Positions 42,845 through 53,166 of a DNA stretch of 64,000 nt are shown here, piece after piece; within the stretch, counting starts at the first letter, position 1, and each line of letters opens with the position of its first letter. The DNA comes from Coleophoma eucalyptorum (taxonomy: Eukaryota; Ascomycota; Leotiomycetes; Helotiales; Dermateaceae): assembly GCA_026120035.1 (NCBI GenBank), contig JALRME010000008.1:558001-622000 (forward strand), written 5' to 3'. A program made the position numbers and the translations under genes. The notes under the pieces are model-generated. The model worked only from the letters and a program-made list of their open reading frames with translations. It searched no databases and was not told where the DNA came from.

Positions 42845-44535
42845 CTATGCGATAACTGTCAGATAAACACTAGCGTTCAGCATTACCTCGTCTCCTAATA
42901 AGGCACACTCTTGCTCCCACAATCCCTTAAACCACGGCATGACCCTCACCCGCTCCATGACCTCCTCCCAACTCCGTAGCCCCGCAACGCTCATCTCGTC
43001 TACCAGTTTCGCTTGAACATCCTGCCGGTTGCTCCACACAGTTTCTGTGACTCCTGCAACAGTCAACAGCCACAGTCTCAACGTGAGGAATTCAGGTCCA
43101 GCTGCCTTGCAATCCCACAATGCATCAGCAATGGTACTCGAGTAGGATGGTAAGGCGCCCGGGAAGCTATTATATTTACGCTTAATGGCTATGACAAGGA
43201 GAAGCGCCGCAAGCCTGCATGCCTCGGTTAGAGAGGCTAGAGGGACCGCAGGAGGTGAAAGTGAAATTAGACGGTGGGCTATTGGATTGAGACGGAGTCC
43301 AATGAACAGCTCGTCGTGCCAGACATTGGCACCAGGGATCGATGGCTGCGCGTCTAGAAGGGCAGCTAAGGTTTTTAAGTCATGGTAAACATCCATGACG
43401 TCGGAGATTTCGGGTAATATGCTAAGCATAGGCGTGGTTATGCTACCCATTTTACGGGAGCTGGCTGGCGGCGGCGGCAGAAGTGGAAGTAGTTCAATTG
43501 GTAAAGGGTATTGAGGCGAGCTATTTTGGATCAAGGCTGCGAGAACATCGATCCTGAAATGCTCAGTAAGCTAGTTGAGATTATTATAGGAAGGCCGAGG
43601 AGCTTACCACATAACCATCAGCCTTAATTGAGCCGGCAGAGTGCAAATGCCTCCTCTAAGATCTATTATCCCTCGGAGGCCGGTGAAATGAATGTTCGCT
43701 TGACCAAGGTCTTGGCACACATACTACCAAATCGGTCAGCACCAGTGAATTTCTTTTACTAGTTATTGATACCATACATTATAACATATTATTCCAATAA
43801 TAGCTGTCATGACGTTCGTTTCGAAGCAGCGCTGCAGACTCGTGCTGGTAAGCGAGGAGTTGATGCATTTCAGTGCTTTGGTATATCGAGCTATGCAGAT
43901 CGCCATGCCTCTACCTAAATCGCGGGCAACGGCATCACGTATCGTTGGACTAATGAGCACGTCGCGGAAGGACTGAGAGTTGGCACGTGCGAAGGGGAAC
44001 CAGAATATTTGCCGGTGTTGATGGAGAGATGCGCAACTGGACGATACTGAGGGATATTAGCTTCGGGGTAGAGTTTCGTGCTGGATGATTGTTTTAATGT
44101 ACCATTTTGACTGAGTTTATTCCCGTTTAGGGCCAGGGCCATAGAATAAGCAGCAAATGGGTCCATACCCCAGCCATCATCGAGAGCTTGGAACGGATTT
44201 TGGTCCCAAAACGGGCGATATGGGTTAATAGCGAAATAATGCTGTGAGGTATGAGCCACTGTGTCTAACTCTTCGTCCCATACAATGGGGACCGTGGAAT
44301 CATCTGACTTTACAGCCGGGGTAGTATCAATTGTTGGCGGCTGTTGCAACGTCTGCACCGGTTGTAGTGGTAGTGGAGATGAGGGTAATCCTAACGTAAA
44401 CCGCAGATTCTTCTTCTTTTTCCGCGCCTTGCCAATATCTTTCATGACATATGCTTGAACTTCTCTTCTTGTTTTACAGTCCCGCGTCCTCTTCCTTTGC
44501 GTGAAGTTGACGAAAAGAAAATCTTGAGAATTCAT
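42845..44535 (-). CDS. Fungal-specific transcription-factor-domain protein without a zinc cluster
   Basis: About 480 residues in four or five exons. ATG 44535 begins MNSQDFLFVNFTQRKRTRD and has the motif VQAYVMKDIGKARKKKKNL, seen at the start of many fungal regulator-like proteins that lack a DNA-binding domain. It then has FAINPYRPFWDQNPFQALDD and YSMALALNGNKLSQN. A 57-base intron near 44040-44097 (GTACAT...CAG) is needed to reach HQHRQIFWFPFARANSQ and DAVARDLGRGMAICIARYTK. Without it the frame shifts, so a frameshift is the alternative. Later exons carry FTGLRGIIDLRGG, DVLAALIQ, VWHDELFIGLRLNP and PWFKGLWEQECALLGDEVM, ending TAG 42845-42847. Probably a regulator or co-regulator; no zinc cluster or other DNA-binding motif is visible. 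Confidence 0.72.
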
Positions 44536-45360
44536 CTCAGCTAGCAGTTTGAAACCGAGGAACACAAGGCCCCACAATCGTGGAAGACAAGAAAATAGAC
44601 CAGATTCAATTTTATTGAAAGTTATGAGACAATTGTGACGTTAAAAGAGATGAGGTTTTACAAGGCATAGTAGTCTAAGCGGACTAGTTTGGCATATTGG
44701 TAAGCAGGGAGGTTGTCACGAGCGTCATGTGTAGCGCGCCTACGGTCGTCTTGTGTAAGCCTTAGGCAACAATTTCACTCTTGTTGCACTGTTGGGTATT
44801 ATAATGTGCCGTATCGGCTCACGCCATATATAAACAGGTACAAAGCTCCCAATGAGCCAGTACAATAAGCTTATTCAATCGCTCGAAAGTTAAGACCCGA
44901 GGCGAAATAGTACCTGTGAAGGTACAATGCCAATTGACATATATCATCTGTCACCTCAACTTTGGTTTTTCGTGACCCCAACTGTTCCTGCTTGACCATG
45001 AAGATGGTTTCAATTTCAATGCATGAATCTATGCTGTATCTCATCGATGGCACATTCTACTTATTGCAAAAGTACTCCTATTGATTCATCCTGAGCAAAT
45101 TTTCGAGCCGCACGGCGAATGGAGACAATTGCTGTACGGTCGTTTTCCAACGATATGCCCCATCGGCTACTTAAATAGGTGCTTCAGCAAACCATTTAAG
45201 ATTGCTTCATTACTAGTTGTAAGATTGTATATGACCACAAAGAGGATAATGCCAATTTTGGAATAAGCATTTAGATCTGGGGCCACTGGCGTCAATTTCT
45301 GGGCTAGAGAACTATATGTATGCATAGCGACCCATAAGGGATGAAAGAGGAATATGCCAA
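44536..45360. other. Intergenic, upstream of the regulator-like gene
   Basis: Contains a TATA-like stretch (CCATATATAAAC, about 44823) but no gene with recognisable motifs. Frames at 44871-45364 are short and unsupported. Confidence 0.4.
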
Positions 45361-46276
45361 TCAAATCCAGTTAATTCCACCACTGACGCTGATATACTGT
45401 CCAGTGATCCAACCACTTAATGGCGACGCAATGAGCAACACCGCGTCCGCAATTTCATTTGAGTTTCCCATCCTTGCCTCCTGTCTGGTCATGCCCACCA
45501 ACTGCAGCACCCCAGGATGGTCATCAGGGGGCGATATATCAGTCTTCGTCACGCCAGGAGCGATTGAATTGACGGTAATGCCGTATTCCCTGCCGAACTA
45601 CGCACAAGTATTAGCCTCTAAAGAGCACGTGGAAATTATCATAGATATTTTGGACGTACCTCGCCAGCCCAGTTGTAGGTGAGCGAGTCAAGTGCTGCTT
45701 TGGATGCGGTGTAGACGGGCGATCCCAAACCCATCCTAGACAAGCATGTAGATATGTTGATGATGCGGCCGCCGCGGGGCATATATGGAAGACATGCTTG
45801 GACAAGAAGGATTGGACCCTGAAAATTCGTTCGCAGTACGGAAGATATTTCTTCGGGTGTGACTTCAAGAGTTGGGGTCATTGGAGCTATCCCAGCATTG
45901 TTGACTATATAGAACTCGTTAGCAGCCAAAACTAAATCACCTATCTGGTGTGTTGCTTTGTAGACTCTAAAACTGTACCAAGGATATCAATCTTATCAGT
46001 GTTGAAGGCGGCCAGAGTCTCCTTGATAAGCTTCCTCGCCTGCTCCTGATCTCCGACATCTCCTTGAACAACAACTGCCTTTCCACCCTTGGCTTTGATA
46101 CTCTCCGCAACCATCGCCGCCTCAGTTGCGCTGGAATCAGAAACATAGTTGAGGGTAATGCAGGCGCCTCGAGCAGCGAGCGCCACGGCTATTGCAGCGC
46201 CAATGCCCTTCTTTTTCCCCGAGCCGGTGACAATGGCAATCTTGCCTTCAAAGGAGAGATCGTTGGTAACAGACAT
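45361..46276 (-). CDS. Classical short-chain dehydrogenase/reductase (SDR1)
   Basis: NAD(P)(H)-dependent oxidoreductase of about 265 residues in three exons. ATG 46276: MSVTNDLSFEGKIAIVTGSG. The cofactor motif is TGSGKKKGIGAAIAV. Then come LNYVSDSSATEAAMVAES, VVVQGDVGDQEQARKLI, VNNAGIAPMTPTLEVTPEE (NNAG), INISTCLSRMG (catalytic Ser), and YTASKAALDSLTYN (YxxxK). The final exon has GREYGITVNSIAPGVTKTDI and ends TGQYISVSGGINW before TGA 45361-45363. It is a complete ketoacyl-reductase-like SDR. A role in reducing a keto intermediate of the neighbouring oxygenases is possible but untested. Confidence 0.9.
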
Positions 46277-46890
46277 TGAGAATATTTCGGACGGCTGGGA
46301 CAGGTGGTTACTGTTGGAGAGTATTGTGATTGGGTTGCTCGCACGTTCAACCTGGATAATTAGATACTGGTGAAAGGAGTAGTGATGGCTTGGAGTTCTC
46401 AATCGATGAACAGATGATGCTCCTCCATTACTGTCTTCGAGTCTCTTTATATCCCATGGATTCAGTCTACAAGTGATTTCAAATCATAGACTTATTCAGC
46501 AAACATGTTGAATCAGCTTTGGCGCACCAGGAATTTTGATGTCCGAGCCTAGCTTGTAGGGAATAAAGCTTTATGCTGCAACGTAAACTCCACTATCCCC
46601 ACCATCCGGTGCCGGAAAAGGTAATCGGTATGTAAATATTGCATGCTAGTTACTCCACGGAAAATGATGGAAGAGACGATGTGTAGAGCTCGAAGATCAA
46701 GAGACTATTTACAAAGACGACTTGGACAAAAGAGGAAGTCGGTCATCCCTGCACAACATTAGCAGAGGCTACCTTCGCTTACTTCCCTGTTTCAGACTGA
46801 ACTGCTGCCTGAGGATCAGCCGATTATTAGCGGGGTCATCCAAGCTGCGCTTTCCCAATGATAATGGTTCAATAACTTACATTTGCAATT
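46277..46890. other. Divergent intergenic region SDR1 / trefoil-like gene
   Basis: Both neighbours start outward. It includes a GC-rich patch CCGGTGCCGGAA (about 46609) followed by AATCGG. No gene recognised. Confidence 0.4.
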
Positions 46891-47433
46891 ATGTCCTTTA
46901 ACCAAGTCAACCCCGAATTAATTCAAGATATCGATGAATCCAGCATTTACACAGTTATCACGCCCCCCGAAACCATCCATTTTGACCAGACAGAGGGCCT
47001 ATCCCGCGGCGCTTCTTACCCGAGCTCCTACTCAGTTCCTAAGTCTGGCTCGACCTATATTATCCGATCTATTTCCTCGAGGCATATTATTACGTTATTT
47101 AAGGCGCAAGTTGTGCTGGCTCCGCCAGGCAGTCTTGGCTCCCTATACTGGGAGTGCGTAGAAAGCGAAGGCTGGCTTGGTTTCCGCAATGTCGCCTCAG
47201 ATGGACTCCTGGGTCGCGATGGACAATGGCTATTGTGCTGCTCCGCTAAGTGGCATCGAGAGTGGGAGAAGTTTCACATTAGGAGTAGGCCGGAAGGAGG
47301 CCATGTTTTGCTTATGACGCATCGGGGTAAACTTCGACCGGTAGGAATCAAGGAGGAGAAGGGGAGGAAGAAGCTAGCGATGATAGAAAACGGGAATACA
47401 AGTGAGATTGTCTGGGAGTTTGTGGAGGTATAA
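46891..47433 (+). CDS. Beta-trefoil-like conserved fungal protein
   Basis: Single-exon protein of 180 residues. It begins MSFNQVNPELIQDIDE and has SGSTYIIRSISSRHIITL, VVLAPPGSLGSLYWECVE, GWLGFRNVASDGLLGRDG, WHREWEKFHIRSRPEGG and HVLLMTHRGKLRPVGI. The spacing of W-x-C, GFRN, LG-D and PEGG-x-LLM repeats about every 40-50 residues, as in fascin/trefoil-like folds. This family is frequent in ascomycete accessory genomes with no known function; carbohydrate or actin binding is only a fold-based guess. No signal peptide. Confidence 0.7.
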   Translation: MSFNQVNPELIQDIDESSIYTVITPPETIHFDQTEGLSRGASYPSSYSVPKSGSTYIIRSISSRHIITLFKAQVVLAPPGSLGSLYWECVESEGWLGFRNVASDGLLGRDGQWLLCCSAKWHREWEKFHIRSRPEGGHVLLMTHRGKLRPVGIKEEKGRKKLAMIENGNTSEIVWEFVEV

Positions 47434-48406
47434 TAGATGTTAACACTCGCAGCTAATTATTACAGAAAGTATACAATATTCCAACATAGCCTTCAAATTT
47501 ATCCCAATTGAAAGAAATAAAATCTCATTCAGTTGGCGTCCTTGAGAAGCTTGGAGCCTATCCTGTGGTCTTCTGCCTTTGACTACGGGGTTACACCTTT
47601 CTAATAGCTCAAAATGCACTTCACTGCGACTATAAGGTCTATTTTTAAATCGATTGAAGACGCACATGTTATAGGAGTGCATTATATTATTAGCTCAGAC
47701 GCTGAGGTAGTTCGGTTCCAATGTTAGTCAGCAGTGTGCTCTAAGTTTTATTATGTGGAAAACTTACACGTTAACCAAAGCAGCCTGCAATGCCCTGTCA
47801 AAACCATAAAGTATTTTAAACTACTACATGAGCTTCGCTAATAATGATACCTCCAGTTGATTTCACATCATTTGTAGCATACAATCTATCACTGAAATAC
47901 AATGCCACTAACCCTGGCTCCTGCCTCTTGAAGCAAGGCTATCGATATTCTGTAGAATCAAATTCCACAATCACAAACTCTCCGTCCTCAAACGAAACTT
48001 CAAAAACTAGCACTAGTTTCTTGGTCAGAAGCAGCTCGATATCTTCAACTATAAGTAGCATAATCTCTTCAACTGCGACTACGTCATAATAACCTCCTAA
48101 TAGTGATATTTCAACAATATATTTATATTGTTATATATACAGAGGTTGGCAGAATTTCAAAATTTAGCATCAGCAAGCAGCTTGCAGACTACCGAATGAT
48201 AGGATGGATTTTGGATTTTTTTTTTAAGATTGTTGCTGAGCTTTACAGATTCTACATATGTAGCTTCCCCTTGTTGCAAGCGAGCACACTTTCATATTCT
48301 ATCTTGTAGTAAGTCTACTTCAATAATAATTCTACTCGTGTTTGGGACAGATCTTGTATTGAATATAGAGACACGATCTCAGTTATTGGTGGGACAGCTA
48401 TGCTGA
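47434..48406. other. Intergenic (about 1 kb), no supported gene
   Basis: A Ser/Thr-rich frame at 47844-48089 (NSPSSNETSKTSTSF) has no partner exon or signal peptide and is not called. A T-run occurs near 48215-48225. Nothing else recognised. Confidence 0.4.
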
Positions 48407-49362
48407 TTACCACCCTAAGGGTGAGCCGTCAAAGGTTACAAATTTGCCTGATGAATTCTCCCGAGTTGCCTTGTCGATCTATGTGCGTTGGAGTCAGTTT
48501 CACAATAGTAACAATAGTACTAACAAGAATGGAGGATTTACCTTATCCATTAGACCATCTACACTGACATCAATTGGAACGTCTGCTTTCTCTAATCCTG
48601 CTTTCCGCGCTCCAAGGTTGCCCATCTCTGTTTGAACCCAACTGTTCACCATTGAAGACAATTAGCAATTTTGGACACGAAAACAAGGTTTCGGAAAAAA
48701 ATGTTGTTGACATACCCTGGATGTAACGGAAAGGAGATTAAATACTCGTACTCTTCATGAATTTTCCGTGTAATAAAATTCAATGCTGCCTTTGATGAGC
48801 CATATGCCGTTGATTTCTCTGGTACCATGTCTCCTATACTGCCTAGGGACGACGAGAGAACTATGAAGCGCGGTGACGCTGTTGATGCCCTCAATAGTGG
48901 CTCAACAGCCTGGAATAACACGAGTGTTCCAATGGTATTGGTTTTAAAGTGGTCGACAACCTCCGAGATTGGTGTCATAGCTGCTTTGTAATCATATCTC
49001 GCAATGCCCGCATTGGCAATAACGATATCGAGATGCGTGATATGATATTCCGAATTGAGGATATCGACAGCAGTTTGAGCATCGGTCTCTGAGGTGTTAT
49101 CAGTCTTCACGATGATCAGCTGACTACCTTCGCCGCGAGGAGTGTTTTCTTTAAGGGCCTGGACGGTAGCGTGCGCAGGGTTGCGAACGGCTGCTATGAC
49201 GGTTGTTTTTGGGCGAGCAAGAAAGACAGTAAGTAGACCCTGGCCGATTCCTAAGAATGAAATAAATTAGTATGGATTTCGTCACTATAGTACCAGCAGA
49301 GGAGGACTGGCTGTATCACCTCTATTGGCACCGGTAATCAATACAGTGGTATTCTCAGTCAT
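48407..49362 (-). CDS. Short-chain dehydrogenase, norsolorinic-acid-ketoreductase-like (SDR2)
   Basis: SDR of about 250 residues in four exons. ATG 49362 opens MTENTTVLITGANRG. A short intron interrupts the cofactor loop, which resumes as IGQGLLTVFLARPKTTVIAA (TGANRGIG). Then LDIVIANAGIARYDYKAAM (NAG), FIVLSSSLGSIGDMVPE (Ser) and TAYGSSKAALNFITRK (YxxxK) follow, with PLHPGYV before a splice. The third exon has WVQTEMGNLGARKAG and ADVPIDVSVDGLMDK. The last exon, near 48470-48407, reads DKATRENSSGKFVTFDG and ends PLGW with TAA 48407-48409. The C-terminal pattern is typical of the Nor-1/AflD-like clade of fungal SDRs, which reduce ketones in secondary metabolism and in general detoxification. 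Confidence 0.87.
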
Positions 49363-50406
49363 GGTGTATGTGCTACAGGGGGTGAATTCTATACCAAAGG
49401 GCTCGTGGTCGTGAAATTATCAACTCAATCAAAAAATCTCAGTACTCGAGATACGGAAATGATAAGACTTGGTGGCATCTATTAACTTATCATTCTATTA
49501 CACAGCTCAAGAAGTGGCTGATTAACGCCAGCTATACGTATACGCAGTGTACAAGGTGATTTCACAACTTTCGGTAAGGCACGCAGCGGTGCCGTCGGCA
49601 ATCGCTCTCCCGGAACGGAAACTGCTTTCCATAGCCAGAATAAACTGGCGAGCCGTTGCTGCATTCCTTCTGGCACCGTAGTCTGCTATACGTGAAAGTC
49701 TCTAGCAGCTCTGATAACCACTGTGTCTCGGATGGGAACTGCCAATATTATAGTTGTAGCTGGGTTAACGTACTCTATAGCTTCAGACAGAACTTCCACC
49801 GATGACTGGATGCACATCTTTCAGATCAACTACGCTATTGTACACCCCTAGTCCTAACTTTTGTGTGACATTTATACATGTCAAGAAACCTACAAAAGAT
49901 TTGGCATTCAGCAGGGCTTGGACGGAACAAGGTCTGGAAGTGGTCGCCGACAATAGTATCATCAATAGTGCAGTGACCCTGATGGCAAGGGCGTGGATAT
50001 GGCGTATAAAAATTTATGATCATTCATTTAGACAGCTCACAGAAATTGCAAATTAATTTGCAGTTGTATTACGTGAAATTGGATTTAGAGTCTCAATTGG
50101 AACCGTAATTGCAAGAGAGGGCGTATATGAATTTATCTTGCTCAAGTCCTTCATGCATTTGATGCCTTTTCTTGTATCTTAACCTAGCGTTCAAATACAA
50201 ATTTGAAGTTCTAGCAGTTTCAACCCTTTTTAGAATTTTGAATAGGAACTGGCCTACAGGACTTCCTCTGTTTTGCTTCTACTATATTACTAAATCGCTC
50301 TCAATCTCAAGGTTAATGAAAGGAGGAAGGTGTGGTGTTAATTCGTTTTATATTGTAGAATTTATCCTTTGTATTATACCTTGAAATGCCTATCAGAACC
50401 TGGTTC
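49363..50406. other. Intergenic (about 1 kb), nothing recognised
   Basis: Short overlapping frames on both strands (49482-50384) lack motifs and plausible splice structure. It is the SDR2 promoter on one side and the LLM2 3' flank on the other. Confidence 0.4.
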
Positions 50407-52206
50407 TCATACTGAGACCTCTGAGACTGCTACAGTCTCTGCCTGTTTGTTTAGCGTCAATTTATCAGCCGCCACACTCAAATTTGCTACATCATTTGCT
50501 TCCTTTGTACAAATATCTTTCTGCAAATCTTGTCGGTTAATGGTAATTTCACCATTTTCATCCATGAACTTCTTCAATTTTTCAAATGTGAAGTCCTGCG
50601 AAGCGTGGCCTTTGGGTGCAAATGCTTGTCCTGGTGTTCGAAGCATATTTTCTCTATAAGTTCCGCCGGGGACTGCGTAATCTTTCCACATCAAGCCGCG
50701 CTCCTGTAAGACTGGCACAAGAAGCTCTACCAGATCCTCATAGGTTTCTGGGTTGGACACATCTACACGCTATGTTAGTAGTTGTTTGACTAGTGGTTTT
50801 GAAGACAATATACATACAAGCCACATTGAAACCGTCGATATCACCATTGTTCACCCAGTCTTCCATCACATCTGCTACCATTTCGGGGGTCCCAACAGGC
50901 ATGGGTGCAAACCCACAGAATGCCATCTTTTGTGCCAGCACCCTTGGGGTTATTTTTTCGGCTTCGTATGATTTCACGGTTGCCATCATGGCATGAATTC
51001 CTTGCGCACCCTTGGCATCGGGCTCGACGACAAATTCCTCATCGAGTGGGTATGAACTCAAGTCGATATTCAAATAGCTGCTGAGCTTGGCCATACCGCC
51101 TTTGTAGTCAACACACGCCTTATACTTTTCGTATTTTGCTTTGGCTTCTTCCATAGTCCTGCCAAGTATAGGCGTGATCTGGGGGAAAACTTTGACATGA
51201 TTTGGGTCTCTTCCATACGCCGCAGCGGCTGCCCGGACTTCCTTTACATATTCCAAACTTTCTGATGGCTCCTTTCCACCAACAAAGACAGCCTCTGCGT
51301 GCTTAGCTGCAAAGTCTTTTCCGGCCACAGAAGCTCCAGCTTGGAATAAAACTGGAGTGCGTTGAGGAGACGGATGTGTTGCTCCAAACGCGGAAGTCTT
51401 GTGGTGCTTCCCATTAAAATTGATTTTGTGGATTTTGTCCGGGTCGTAAGCTCCCTTTTCGGGATCAAACATTTTTGATCCCTCCTCCCAGGATCCTTCC
51501 CACAGACTAGAAGGTCAGATTTGCTTTTACATTATACATTTATATTTTACTCACGAGTAGCATAAGTCCATATATTCGTGGGCCTTCTCATATCGTTTAT
51601 CATGAGCAACAATGCTTTCTAATCCATTGGCTTTGGCTGAAGAATTGCTATAGCTTGTGACAATGTTCCAAGCAATTCTACCCTTTGTCGCGTGGTCGAG
51701 GGTTGAGTATGTGCGTGCAAGAATAAATGGCTGGTACATCAGTGTTAAAGATTCAAAGCATTTGGGGGGAGAGAGAGATGATGAAACTGAATGACAGCAT
51801 CTCTGAACTTACATTAATATACGATGTGCTTCCAGTGATCCCAAAGCAGACAGATTTTGAAACGGCGGCCATCGCAGAAACAAAGACCACAGGATCCATC
51901 TGGGCACAAGTGGCACCACTCCGAAACTGGTCAGCACTCTGTCCTGGGTACGAATCATGGACGCCATAGATATCTGCAAAAAAGATGCCAGTGATTTTGC
52001 CTTTTTCGGCTAACTTGGCCAGCCAAATGTAGTAGTCGAGACTGTCTTTCCATTTTGAGTTGTCCTCTGGAAGCCTATTTCATTGATCAGCACAGACGAT
52101 TGTCTATAAGTTAATGCGGGCCTTACTTCCACATGCCCACTCCCATATGGCTGCCATTGCATGACATATCGAAGAAATTTAGATGGAGTTGCTTCTTGGG
52201 GGCCAT
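50407..52206 (-). CDS. Bacterial-luciferase-like FMN-dependent monooxygenase, NtaA/DszA type (LLM2)
   Basis: Second copy of the LLM family, about 480 residues. ATG 52206 begins MAPKKQLHLNFFDMSCNG and exon 1 ends SHMGVGMWK. Exon 2 follows with KGKITGIFFADIYGVHDSYPG and DPVVFVSAMAAVSK. Next exons: FILARTYSTLDHATKGRIAW with NIVTSYSNSSAK, DKRYEKAHEYMDLCYS, and the large exon WEEGSKMFDPEKGAYDPDK, THPSPQRTPVLFQAGASVAG, HAEAVFVG, LGRTMEEAKAKYEKY, VGTPEMVADVMEDW. The last exon has ETYEDLVELLVPVLQERG and VPGGTYRENMLRTPG, ending TGA 50407-50409. It aligns along its length with LLM1 and LLM3, but the active-site-region helices differ (SSYLNIDLSSYPLDEEF against CGYSGIDLSSYPLDEPF in LLM1), so substrates may differ. 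Confidence 0.92.
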
Positions 52207-53166
52207 TTTGGCAGCGACTTAAGGTATACGGATCTTTGAGTTACGGAGTGAGAGCTAGGGTTGATCGAGGATTGCCTTATATAGTATGAACTACAATTTC
52301 ACTCTGTGGGGTGGGCAGAGTTTATTATGGCATCCTATAATAAATGAATGTCTATCTGCTGTTTATAGAATCAGAAGATGCTTTTCATTATCGCAAGGCG
52401 ATTCCCGGCCGTGGAACGTGATTCCCGGCAATGGAAGTTCATTCCGATAAAGTCCTCGAGTATTCTATCCCGACAATTCGGAGAAACTACAAGTTCGGCT
52501 CACGAGCATCAAATTGTTGCTTCCGCACCACCGACATGTGCCGATAATTAAATATCATCAAGCGATCGTACCATTTTTGGGGTGGGGATTGAAAATAGCG
52601 TTAGAAGTTCTTTGTCGCCAAGCGCAATGCCCCTCATAACGGCAATAGTGGTACATCCAAGTCTTTCTAATACTATTAAAACATGTTTGAGGCAATAATC
52701 TTATTACAAATGTGTTAATTTTATTATAGAAGGCATATCAGAACTACGATTGAACTTAATTGGCATAATGTTGTTGCTACATCGCTACAGAAGCTCTAGT
52801 ATATCGAGATGGTGCTAGTTCTTCAACTTTCATCATGTGTTCAATATGTGAGACTCCAGTATCAGTGCACAAGAACTCATTCTCAAAGAATCAAGATTCT
52901 GAACCCGAAATCAAAACTTCATTGTAATTGAAACTTAATATTAATTCCCGCACAGCCTCCAACAGGCCTGGGCTTTGCAGACTCATGATTTCCAACTCAC
53001 TTTGAAGCTAATTACGGGTCTTGTTGCAATAATAATGTCAGTAAATGCTGCTATTTTCAAATCCAATGTGATAACACACCACCATTCACTACATAGTTCA
53101 AAATTTAGAAAACTGTCTTACTGAAGGTAAATGTATTGAGCATAAAATAATATAGATTAATATCCA
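52207..53166. promoter_or_regulatory. LLM2 promoter with duplicated CCCGG elements
   Basis: No gene recognised. About 190-330 bases upstream of LLM2 there are a two-copy 20-base imperfect repeat (52400-52439), CCGA-CAAT-TCGG (about 52473-52484) and TTGCTTCCGC (52517-52526). The last is shared with the LLM1 upstream region. Confidence 0.45.
52400..52439. repeat. Two-copy 20-bp imperfect tandem repeat in LLM2 promoter
   Basis: Copies at 52400-52419 and 52420-52439 share GATTCCCGGC followed by TGGAA (16 of 20 positions). A third partial ATTCCG follows at 52441. The first copy also contains the start of GGAACGTGATT, found once more at 10788-10798. Confidence 0.55.

Noticed and set aside
47844..48089. 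Ser/Thr-rich frame resembling a cell-wall protein tail
   Set aside because: No signal peptide, no upstream exon and no anchor found.
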